Shown in pieces: positions 26,270-36,900 of a stretch of 64,000 nt of DNA. A model generated the notes under the pieces. It saw only the letters and a list, made by a program, of their open reading frames with translations, had not been told where the DNA came from and searched no databases. The first letter of the stretch is position 1. Each line of letters opens with the position of its first letter. A program made the position numbers and the translations under genes. Source of the DNA: Neocallimastix lanati (nom. inval.) (Eukaryota; Neocallimastigomycota; Neocallimastigomycetes; Neocallimastigales; Neocallimastigaceae); assembly GCA_016946835.1 (NCBI GenBank), contig JACVTC010000089.1, forward strand, positions 692,501 to 756,500, given 5' to 3'.

Positions 26270-26530
26270 TCTCATTGGGTTAGGTTATACTGACCTCTCT
26301 TCAAAGAGAAGGGAAGTTAGGAACTGGAAAAGCTCTCCGAGAAAAAGCGTACTAGAAAATTCTCAACAATAATATGCATGTCAAAGCGCAAATTTTGAAT
26401 ACTCAGTAAGGCCATCCAGGAGGGACAATATCCGCCTATGCAAAAAAATACAGAAATATTTTAATTATCTCAATATTCCCATGCTTTGAGGGCGTATTGA
26501 AAATAAGGGTAGTACAAAACGGAAATAAAA
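26270..26530 (+). repeat. Dispersed SINE-like repeat, copy 1
   Basis: It starts tctcattgggttaggttata, continues with gggaagttaggaactgga and actcagtaaggcc, contains a pair of ggg-rich words, and ends in an A-rich tail (ggaaataaaaa). It aligns end to end with 36681-36900, at roughly three quarters to four fifths identity by eye. Orientation and the 3' A-rich tail suggest a retroposed non-coding element, but I found no convincing pol III boxes. The 70-residue frame starting at 26160 crosses into it and is not a gene. Confidence 0.6.
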
Positions 26531-26666
26531 ATATATATATTTTATATATATAAGGAATCACAATATTAATAATTTTATACAATTTATTAATCACCATACT
26601 AACAAATAAGAATATTATAATATATATATATTTAAATCACTAATATCATAAATAATCTTTTTTATA

Positions 26667-26697
<31 letters not shown>

Positions 26698-27107
26698 GAT
26701 TAATTTTTAATATAAAAAAAGAATAATTTTTGTTATTAATGAATATAAAGTTAGATTCTAATTCAAATTATAATAATGTTAAGATTAAATTTAAATTTGA
26801 AATAATATAAAAAATTTTTACATTGTTTATAGCAAAAAATAATAATATTAATGAATTTTTGTTTAATTATTGTTTTTTATAGATGAAATTTTGAAATTTT
26901 TTATTAAGTGATAGAAGAAAAAAAAAAAACTATTTGAAATAAATATTATATTAAGAATATTTATATATTTATATAATTATTTAAAATAATATTAAATAAT
27001 AACAATAATTAATGCTATTAAATAATTGTGAATGACCTTATTATTAATATTAAATATGAAATCACACTTCATCATAGAATTATGAAAATGATTAATTAAA
27101 TTAATTC

Positions 27108-27150
<43 letters not shown>

Positions 27151-27491
27151 TTCAATTATATTAAATATTTTTAAAATAAATTAAAAAGTTTATTGACAAG
27201 TAAAAATGAATAAAAGAATTTTTAAAAAAAATAAATTAGAAAAGTTTATTGAAAAGTAAAAATGAATGAAGGTTAAACTAAGAAACTTAGATAAAAAATA
27301 AATAATAATTATTAAGAGAAATTTTAATTAACAGTATTATTATTAAAATTTTTATTCATCTTATTAGAAAAATATCTTATAGGTTTATTGTTAATATAAT
27401 TTGATTATTCATTTGATTACTTGATTTTAATCTTATTATTCTTATTATTCAGTAATTCGTTTTTTATTATATTAATTAATGATTATAATTT

Positions 27492-27552
27492 ATTGTAATT
27501 TTTTTTTCTTCCCTGTCTAAAAAAAAAAAAAAAAAAAAATTGTAGTTTTTTT
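27492..27552 (+). mobile_element. Ultra-truncated poly(A) retro-insertion
   Basis: cttccctgtct plus an A-tract (27508 to about 27538) is flanked by attgtaatttttttt and attgtagttttttt, a near-perfect 13-14 bp direct repeat. The inserted word is the last 11 bases of the tail found at 48441, 50004 and 50229. This fits a LINE-primed insertion truncated almost to nothing. Confidence 0.6.
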
Positions 27553-28551
27553 AAATTTATTTTATTGGAGTAAATAGTATAATAAAAATTATTTATTGTT
27601 GTTAAAAGAAATTATTAACAATACAAATAAATATATTTATATTATATATTTATATACATAAAACTTAAAATATAAAAAAAAATATTAAAATATTTTATAT
27701 TAAATCCTCCTGTAAAAATATAAAATTAATATTTATTGAAGTTCTTTGATATATTTATTTCTTAAGATCAGGAACTTTTAAGGTAGCACAGAAATTGATA
27801 AATTTAATATTAAATAAAGTTAGTAACACGGAATACTCATTTAATATAAATATAAGATAATATAATAATAAATAAAGTTAAACATTATTATAAAGTTAAT
27901 TCAATATAATATTTGTATTAGAATAATAAATATTTTTTTTTTTAAATAAGAATATTTAAGTAGATGAATAAATAAATATTTAAATAAATATATTAATAAT
28001 AATTGAATGAATAAAAATTATTTATATATAATATTGTGATATTCCATTTTAAATTAATATTTAATATTTCTTTTTAATAAAAACGTCATATTTGTAAAAG
28101 TTAAAAATAATATGTTTTAATTAAAAAAGGTATTATATCATTATTTTAAATATATATTAAATATTATTTAAATATTAATTTTCTTTATATTTTTCTTTTT
28201 TTTTTTCTTTATTTTTATTCCCCGTTTTCTATTTTTTTTTTTTAAAAAAAAAAAAAATTAGATTAATGTTAATATAATAAAAAATTATTTATAATATCAA
28301 TTTTATTTAAAAAATTGAATCAAAATACTAATTTAAAAAAAATATATTTATATTTTTTTTATTAGTAGAAGCTCTCTCTCTCTCTCTCTTTTATTTATTT
28401 ATTTAAAAACAATCATTCAATATAATATATAAATTGAATTGATATATAAAATTTTTCAAACAATTTATAAATTTATTTTAAATTAATGCTGTTTAAAGTA
28501 ATAATAATTTTAAATTCCAGTAAATATTATATTATTAACATCAAAAATTCA

Positions 28552-28740
28552 ATTGAAATAGAAATTCAGATTACTATATAAAACTAGAAATAGAAATAAT
28601 TAAAAAAAAAAAAAAAATTGGAATTGAAATCCAAATTATTATATAAAAATAATTCAAGAAATAATTAAAAAAAAAAAAAAATTGAAATTGAAAACCAAAT
28701 TATTATATAAAAATAATTCAAATAATTGTTAATAAGTAAA
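28552..28740. repeat. Three tandem copies of an approximately 62-bp unit
   Basis: Units contain attgaaat(a/c)(g/c)aaa...attactatataaaa...aaataattaaaaaaaaa and differ by substitutions and A-tract length. Non-coding. Confidence 0.75.
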
Positions 28741-29388
28741 TAAATAAAATTAGAAAATAGAAATTAAAATTTAGAAATTAGAAAATAAAAATTAAAATTA
28801 GAATTAGAAATTAAAAATTAGAAATTAAAAATTAAAATAAAAAATTGAACTTATAAAAAGAAATTAACAATAATAATTTTTGAAGAAAATATTGTATGCA
28901 CTGAAAAATAATTCAGTTATACCAAATATTACGTGTATATATATTTTTTTATTAACAAAGGAAAACCAATTATTAAAAATATTCATCCAAAATTTATATT
29001 GAAAAAATATTTAAGTATATTTATACTATGTAAAAATAGGATAAAAAAATTATTATTATTTCTTTTTTGTAAAACAAAAATAAAAACATAAAGAAAATCA
29101 TATGAATTTTTTTTTTTAAATAAATATTTTATAATTTGATATTATAATTTATTTTAATCTTTTTTTTTTTTCATCAGGTTTAAAAGAATTTCAAATATTG
29201 ATTTTTTTTAAATTGTAATCAATATTTTAATAATTAATAAAAGAAAAATTATATTTTATTTTTACGTAATAAATATATAAATATAATTTCCAATATAAAA
29301 TAAAAAATTATTTCATTATTTCATTATTATTTATACTTTATTATTACTATTAAAATATATTGTAATCAATTGGAACATACATAAAATA

Positions 29389-32300
29389 ATGCTATTAAAG
29401 ATTTTTGTTAATATAATATTTTTTATTTTCACATTGTTCATTTATGTAAAAGGAGAAAAACCAAAAATTGGTAAGTATATTGAAGAATTTTGATATTTAA
29501 TTTTATATTTTAATGTATATATATTATAATTTATTTTATTTTATTAATAGATTTTTAACCTATTATAATAATAATTTAAACGTTTAAAAGTTGGATATGA
29601 TAAATACAATCATGAAATTATAATAGAGGATCCAATTGAAATTCGAAATAATAATATTGAATCAATAAAATATTTTATCGTCGGTGATAGAGAAAAATAT
29701 CCAGATAATCCATTAATTTTTAATTCTCCTCAAGATGGAAGTATAATTGTATCTGTAATGTTGCAATCAATGCAGAATTTCATTGAAAATAAATATCCAA
29801 ATATATATGGAAAATTAGAAATAATAACGTGGGATAATACTGACCTTTGTGATGATACAAATGGATCTGAAAATTGTCCATCATTAGTACTCCAGGGAAC
29901 TACTAGTTTCCCATATCATTATCATAATGATCATGTTATTTCATTAAATGATTATTTTGAAGAATATATGAATAATAATAAGAATATTTTTTCCACAAAA
30001 TTTATTAAACAAGTTGAATACGAATATTCTATTGATGGATATTATGTAGCGGTACCTTTAATAACAGATATTCGTATTATGTATTTTAATATTTTAACAT
30101 ATAAAAATGCTGGTTTAGACTTTCCACCTCCTCTTGGTAATCGAAAGTCCTGGACATGGAAAGATTTAGTTGATGATGTTAGAAAACTTGATAAATATTT
30201 TGAAGAAAATAATATTCAATCAAATCCATTTGATTTTTATGGTCTTTATGATGAAGAAATGAAATTTTTAAGTATTATTTTGAGAAATTATGGTGTTCCT
30301 ACTATTTCATCTGAAAATAGATGTGGTTATTGCTCTAGTGAAATTAATAGAAATAATACTATTAAAGCTATAGATGAAGTAGTTAGACCTCTTTTTGAAA
30401 TTATAAATAAACGAAGAAAGAAGCATGAATGGTGTACATTTAAAGAAACAAATCCTATAATTGAAAAATGGTTAAAAACAAAAGATGATAATCAAAATGT
30501 CAAAAATGAATATCGTGATTTGAAAAATACTTCAATTGAATGTGTAATGAATGTAAGAAATAATAGTACTGATGGCATTATATTTAGTAGTCCTCCATCT
30601 ATGGCTGGTAATAATATAGTTACTACAAAAGCTGAATTATCCTCAAATAAAGGTCTTGGTGTTGCATATGTACCAGGAAATTTTTCATGTAAGTTTATTA
30701 CTAAAATTTATATACATATTTAATAAATATTATATTAGTTAAATATTGTATATTAATATTAAATATATATATATGTATAAAACTTATTTTATATATTAAT
30801 TTCAATATATAATCTCAATATAATGTATATATACTTTATAATAGTTCTTGGTGGTTCAGGTTTAATGATTACTAAAAAAGTTAGTAAGGAGAGACAAAAA
30901 ATTGCATGGGAATATATATTACATCTAACTGAAGGAAAATACTTAAATGATATTGGAAAGGGTTCACTTATGCTTCCTCCATATGATACTATTTTGAATG
31001 ATCCTGAGTGGAATAATTCAAATTGGGATATATATATTCAACAATTACGTGATTCTTTCCCAATTCAGTATCCTCGTCGTACATTTCCAGAATTTTCACA
31101 ATTGGAAGTAAAACATCCATTAAGATACATGTTTTTTGATCTATTTGAAAGAGGTACAAAAACTGCAATAGCAGTAAAACGTGTATGTAATGATATTGAT
31201 TATAATTTAGAGGGTAAATGTACTATGAATGATTATGCATTTAATAAAGATAAATGTAAAAAAGGGAAATTAATATTTGCTGTTAAAAAGAATGAAAACT
31301 TTTCTTGTCATGGTGGGGTTGAAATAGATACTGATAATGATGAGATATATACCGATTGTCCATATGAAGATTATGATTCAACATATGGACTTATTATATT
31401 AGTTCTTATTATTGGTGGTATAACTCTTAGTGTTATATATATATCTCTATTTACTGCATATCGTAAAGCAGATCCTATTCGTAGAGCTAGTTATTGGTTT
31501 TCAGTTATTATTGTTTTTGGATCAATACTAATGTATATATCTGTATTACTTGATTTGGGTGTTTCTAATTCCAATTTTTGCTATATAAAGATGTGGCTTC
31601 TTGTGCTTGGCTTTGGATGCTCCCTTGGAGGTTTAGTAGTGAAAGCTTTTCGTATCTATTCCATTTTCAATAATCGGGATTTAAAACCATTAGTAATCAC
31701 AGATAGACAACTTTTTAAGTATTTTGGTATAATTATGGGTATTGAAATTTTTTTCCTTATTTTGTGGTCATATTTCTATACAAATTCTAATAAAGATTCT
31801 AAATTATCATTATCAGGATCCGTTATGTTACAATATACTGAAACTAATAAAAGACTGTTATCAACAAATTCAGTAACAAATAGTACCCTTTCATATACAC
31901 CCTATCAATATGAATATTGTAAGCCATATAGTTCCTTCCCAACATTACTTCTAATATATAGTATTAATTGTATTCTTATTCTTACTGGATGCTTCTATTC
32001 TATTAAAACTTGGTCTATACCTCAAATGTACTCCGAAACCAAGTTTGTAGCATCTACTATTTTTATGATTGGTTTTATTGTATTAGTTTGTGTTCCTACA
32101 GTAAGTTCTTTTGAAGATTACGATATTAAGAATAGATTTGTTCTTTCTTCACTTGCTATATGCTTTACATGTATATTAGCAACAAGTGTATTTTGTATTC
32201 CAAAAATATATAACTCTTACCTTTATTTCAAACAAGATTATCTTAAACGTGTAGAAGATCAAAATTCTAATTCTTTGGAATATTCAACAAATAATATACA

Positions 32301-32622
32301 AATAAAATTCATAAATAATAATACAAATAGTTTAGGCTATAGTAAGTCACAAAATAAAGGTAAATTCGGTAATAACAGAAATTCTAATGGAATTCTTCTG
32401 TCAAATGATGCTTTACATCGAGCAGCCGTTATGGGTAATACTTTAATTGATGGAAATATGCTGGGCATTAATTCATCAAAATATAATCAAGGTTTGTCTA
32501 TGCTTAATTCTTCTGAAATAAATTCATCATCTATATATCATAAACGTGTATCTAGATGCCAAATAATAAATAATGAATTACAATGTCCTGATTGTGGTTG
32601 TGTTTTTGAAATAGCGGAATAA
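29389..32622 (+). CDS. Class C GPCR-like receptor with solute-binding ectodomain
   Basis: Three exons: 29389-29470, 29591-30688, 30845-32622 (introns gtaagt...aag and gtaagt...tag, both phase 1). The joined frame is 985 residues. Residues 1-24 form a signal peptide (MLLKIFVNIIFFIFTLFIYV). Residues 30-550 resemble a bacterial family-1 extracellular solute-binding protein: a Leu-x-Asp-Tyr-Phe block, then DGYYVAVPLITDIRIMYFNI, KNAGLDFPPP and SWTWKDLVDDVRKL. Seven hydrophobic helices follow (about 573-850). TM3 ends in GGLVVKAFRIYSIF and TM7 in the PKIYNSY motif, as in GABA-B/metabotropic (class C) receptors. The Ser/Asn-rich cytoplasmic tail ends with CQIINNELQCPDCGC, a zinc-ribbon-like knuckle unusual for this family. 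It probably senses an extracellular ligand and signals through G proteins; ligand unknown. The start is the first Met before the signal peptide, supported by the splice phase. Confidence 0.85.
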
Positions 32623-32703
32623 TATAAAAAATATAAAATTATTTATTATAAAAAAAAAATAAAAAAAAAAAAAATAAAATTATTTATTATAAAAAAAATA
32701 AAA

Positions 32704-32760
<57 letters not shown>

Positions 32761-34368
32761 AAAAAAATAAATATATATATTTATATACAAAAAAAAAAAA
32801 AAAAAAAAAATTTTAAAAATTTTGTAAATATATATATTTTATATTCATTAATATTGATGACATTTTTATATATATTGTATATATATATATGTATGTACAA
32901 TTTAAAAAAAATTTTTTTTTTTTTTTTATAATTATATATATATTAAGTAAAACAGAAAAATACCAAATAGATAAATAAATAAATAAATAAATTGTAATTA
33001 AGAAATACATAATAATTAAATATTAACTATATATTTTTTTAAAAACAAAAACAAAAAAAAAAAAAAATTTAAATTGTTAAATAAAAGTTAAAATAAAAAT
33101 AATAATAATAATAATATAGAAAAAAATTATACCTATATACTAAATATTATAAATAAAATTATAGTGTCATTATGTATAAAATACCTTTATATATTATTTT
33201 TAATTTTATTAATAATTTATAATTACTGTAAATTTATAAATTTATATATATATATATATATATTTAAAAAAAAAAGGATTAGAAAAAAAAAATTAAAAAA
33301 AATTAATTTAACAGTAAATTGTAATACCTTATATTAGTAATACATTATATTTTTGTTTATAATAATAAAAATAATTATTATTATTTCCATACATTTTATT
33401 CTTCTACTTCAATAATATGAAATATATTTTAAATATAATAATTATAATAATTAAATATTAGAAGAAATAAAAAAGAAAAAAAAAGAAGAAAAAGTTTTAA
33501 ATATATATATATCTTATTTTTTTTTTTTTTTTTTTTTTTTTTTTATTTTTATAAACATATTAATACTATTTATAATATATAATATATAATACATATGTTA
33601 ATGTAAATAGACTAATATTTTATTTTTTTATTATAACATTTTGTTTTTGTATTCTTAAAATACTATATATCATTAAAATTTTATATAATTATTTATTTTA
33701 ATATTTTATCTACTATTTATATATAGGAATGTATAGAGAATTGAGCTCCGGGCAAACGTTTGTAATGAAGTATTTTGAGCGGCGAAGCTGTACTGGTATG
33801 CCATATATCATTACTCTTCCCATAATAATTTTTGAGGTACTGATGGGAGATGTGTACCTATCATGCATGTGTCTATATATTTTATTGTCTTCTCTTTATA
33901 TAAATATTTATATATAGTATTTTTTTTTTTTTTTTTTATTAATTTAAATTAAATAAATAAAAAATAAAAAAAAAATAAAATAATGAATAAATAAATAAAT
34001 AGATAAATAGATAAATAAAAAATAAATAAATAAAAATAAATGAATAAATATGAATATAAATAAATATAAATAAATAAATATTAATAAATATAAATAAATA
34101 AATAATAAATATATGAAAAAAGTAAAAATCAGACAAAAAAATAAAATAAAGCAAAACTCTTAATATATAAATATTTTTTTTATAAACAAAATTTTTATTA
34201 TGTATTATGGTTAAAAGGAAAAAATATATAATAAATATATTTATTTCAATTAATTAATATATATATTAAATTATTATATATAGTTATTATAAAGATTAAA
34301 AATATTAAAATTTTCTGCTCCTATATTTTATTTCCAGTATATATATTTAAATAGTATAATATATCTAG
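32623..34368. other. Intergenic AT-rich DNA downstream of the receptor
   Basis: Mostly A-tracts and AT microsatellites, with no gene. One compositional oddity at 33727-33870 is listed separately. Confidence 0.6.
33727..33870. other. Isolated GC-rich patch of unknown origin
   Basis: About 140 bp (containing ttgagctccgggcaaacgtt and gagcggcgaagctgtactgg) interrupts kilobases of AT-rich DNA. The plus frame from 33729 reads MYRELSSGQTFVMKYFERRS and onward but gives no family I recognise, and it runs out into AT DNA at about 33915. It could be a gene fragment, a captured transcript or the core of a repeat. Confidence 0.4.
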
Positions 34369-34746
34369 GTTTTTATGGTTTATTTATACAAAACTATGCT
34401 ATATTACATCTATTAATTAAGGCTCCAGATTTAAAATATATATCAACCTCTATTATTTCATTCAACAATCTCATTGACTACATTTCGCTCATTCTTGACT
34501 GATCTCGAGCATTTACGCAGCTTCACTACGTTTCGTGCTCGATCTCTCACTCGTCTTCATTCGCTTCATTTTGTTTAACTATTCGATTGTTTTCATTCAT
34601 AATATTCAGTGTTTTTAGGGTTTTTTTACATATAGTTTTTGATATATTTTGTCATAAAAACCATATTGTTGATATATATTTTAAATCTGGAGCCTTAATT
34701 AATAGATGTAATATAGCATAGTTTTGTATAAATAAACCATAAAAAC
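34369..34746. mobile_element. Foldback element with perfect 79-bp inverted repeats
   Basis: 34369-34447 and 34668-34746 are exact reverse complements over 79 bp (outer end gtttttatggtttatttata, inner end ttgatatatattttaaatct on the right arm). The 220-bp loop is less AT-rich than the surroundings and has CG-containing words such as gatctcgagcatttacgcag. There is no coding frame. Perfect arms imply recent formation, homogenisation, or assembly of an inverted duplication. A related arm copy is at 24755. Confidence 0.85.
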
Positions 34747-34764
34747 TTATATATTTATTAACAA

Positions 34765-36000
34765 TCTGGAACCTGTATTATTAAATGGTCAAAGCAGCTA
34801 TGAATTAATATAAATATATATAGTTTTGTTGTTAATATTGGTCAAAACTGGTATGTTGTTCATTTATTAATACACGTTCCAGAATATTAATGAACCATAA
34901 AACTGCAATGAATATATATAAATGATAGTGTTTTTAGTGATTGCAAACCTAGCTAGTTTGAGGATATCTGAGCATGTTTTTGACCAGTTGAACGATCAAA
35001 AACATATGTTGTTCAACTAGCCAGGTTTTGCACAACTTAGCTATATTTGCACATATATTGATATATAAACAATATTGCAATATGATGATTTTGAATGCCA
35101 TTTATGATCAAAACTGCTATATTTTATCAATAAATAATTCAAATATATCGTTAAATATATGCAATCATAGCTATATTGTTCCAGGCATTCAAAATCATAG
35201 CAACAACTATTATTATTAATATTAATATATAAACAATATGGTTGTATGATTGTATTTGTATGCCAAATATATGCATTTTATGTTCATAAACAGGTTCATT
35301 TAACAGCTATGTTTATATATATCGATTATTGTTGTTAAATGGCATACAAATAAAAAATATCAACATTCTGGAATATATATTAATATATGAACAACATAGG
35401 GTTTTGATGCTAAAACTATTCTAAAAACATACCCATTTTCATCAAAAATAAAAACAAAAAATAAAATAAAATAAAAATAAAAAATAAAAATAAAAATAAA
35501 AATAAAATAAAAACAATAACCAATTATATACATAGTTTTAGCATAATCATAGCATAAATACACATATATTAACAATATATGCCCATATTATTATTATTAA
35601 TGTTTCAAAGCAATGTTGTTAATTGATAAACATATGCATATATTGCTAATATTAGCGATAAAACCATATAGTTTATATAAACATCACAGCTATATTGTTC
35701 AATTAATTATAAAAGTTGTATGGTTTATATAAATAAAACAGCTATATTGTTAATTAAAATAACAGGTTTTATGGCATATTTAACATTCAAAACATATATG
35801 GTTTATATATAATCATTGCTGTTTTTATCATCAATTAATATAGGTTCCAAATTATTAATAAACATATAGGGTTTTATGCTAAATATATGTTAAAAACTAT
35901 GTGTTAATATATCTATATTTTTTGGAGCCTATATTAATAAATGTTAAAATGGTATGGTTTTTATACAAATATATGCTAAAAATGGTATGGTTTTAAGCAT
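34765..36000. repeat. Train of consecutive inverted repeats
   Basis: Downstream of the foldback come successive, non-overlapping stem pairs: 34765-34785 with 34863-34883 (19 of 21), 34943-34958 with 35015-35031 (one mismatch, one indel), 35085-35099 with 35184-35198 (perfect 15), 35254-35265 with 35340-35351 (perfect 12), 35408-35418 with 35533-35543 (perfect 11). After 35.6 kb shorter palindromes continue (gctaatattagc, gtttatataaac). Recurring words such as gctatattgtt, aaccatat and tatggttt run throughout. No coding frame. Confidence 0.7.
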
Positions 36001-36058
36001 TATTATAATTTATCTGTAAAAAACTAAAGCAAAAAAGAATAACACATAAAATAATTCT

Positions 36059-36100
<42 letters not shown>

Positions 36101-36680
36101 TACTTCCTTAAATTATTTTACATATAAATAATGAAATATTTTAAAAATAAATAATTGTTTTAATATATATATATATATATATTGTATGTATTTTCTATTT
36201 TTTATTTTTTTAACTATTAAATAGATTTTGTATTATTTGAACATCAATTATTTCAGATATAAGGGCTTATTAAATTTTAAATATTTTAAGCATACTAAAA
36301 AATATGTATCTTTAAAATTAAATATTATTAAATATTATAATTATAATTTCAATATTAATTTTTTTTATTATCATTTTATCATTATTTTACTTTTTGTTAA
36401 AATATTAAAACATATTTTTTAAATTAAATATTATTAAATATTCTTTAATTGTTTTAATAAAAATTATTACAATATTACTTTGAAATTAAATATTATTTTA
36501 TTATTATTATTTTAACAAAAAATACTATTAAATATTATTTTATTATTGTTTTAACAAAAAATATTAAAATATATCTTTAAAATAATATTTATTTTATAAT
36601 TAAAGCCACACTTATAAAAGGTTTAAAGTACTCCAGATTTCATATAAAGCCACATTCCTTAAATGTAATTCCTTTTATGT
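36001..36680. other. AT-rich spacer
   Basis: A T-tract of about 38 nt near 36061 and AT-rich DNA. The only frame (36228-36422) is Asn/Ile/Tyr/Phe-rich and not convincing. Words gccacactt and gccacattcc just before 36681 resemble the MITE motif gccacat seen near 22040. Confidence 0.5.
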
Positions 36681-36900
36681 TTCTCATTGGGTTAGGTTAT
36701 ACAGACCTCGCTTCAAAGGGAAGTTAGGAACTGGAGAAGCACTTCGAAAAGAAGCATGTAAGAAGATTCTCAGCAATAATATGAATGTCAGTATATAAAA
36801 CTCAGTAAGGCCGCCCGGCAGGGACATTAACTACCTCATTATTCTCATTGCCCGAGGGGCTTAAACTAAGGGCGGTAAACACTGGATATAAAAAATAAAA
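36681..36900 (+). repeat. Dispersed SINE-like repeat, copy 2
   Basis: Homologous to 26270-26530: same start tctcattgggttaggttata, gggaagttaggaactgga, actcagtaaggcc, gggcggtaaacactgg, and an A-rich 3' end (ggatataaaaaataaaaa). The copy is shorter through a few internal deletions. Its strong GC content relative to flanks supports recent insertion of a foreign-composition element. Confidence 0.6.

Larger units (their letters stand above)
26531..29388. other. Intergenic AT-rich DNA upstream of the receptor gene
   Basis: No coding frames. It contains a very short retro-insertion at 27508-27538 (separate entry), a three-copy tandem block at 28552-28740, and CT dinucleotides near 28375. The receptor promoter presumably lies in the last few hundred bases, but no element stands out. 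Confidence 0.5.

Noticed and set aside
26275-26290. Telomere-like ttgggttaggtt word
   Set aside because: A single non-tandem occurrence inside a dispersed repeat that recurs at 36686; not a telomeric array.
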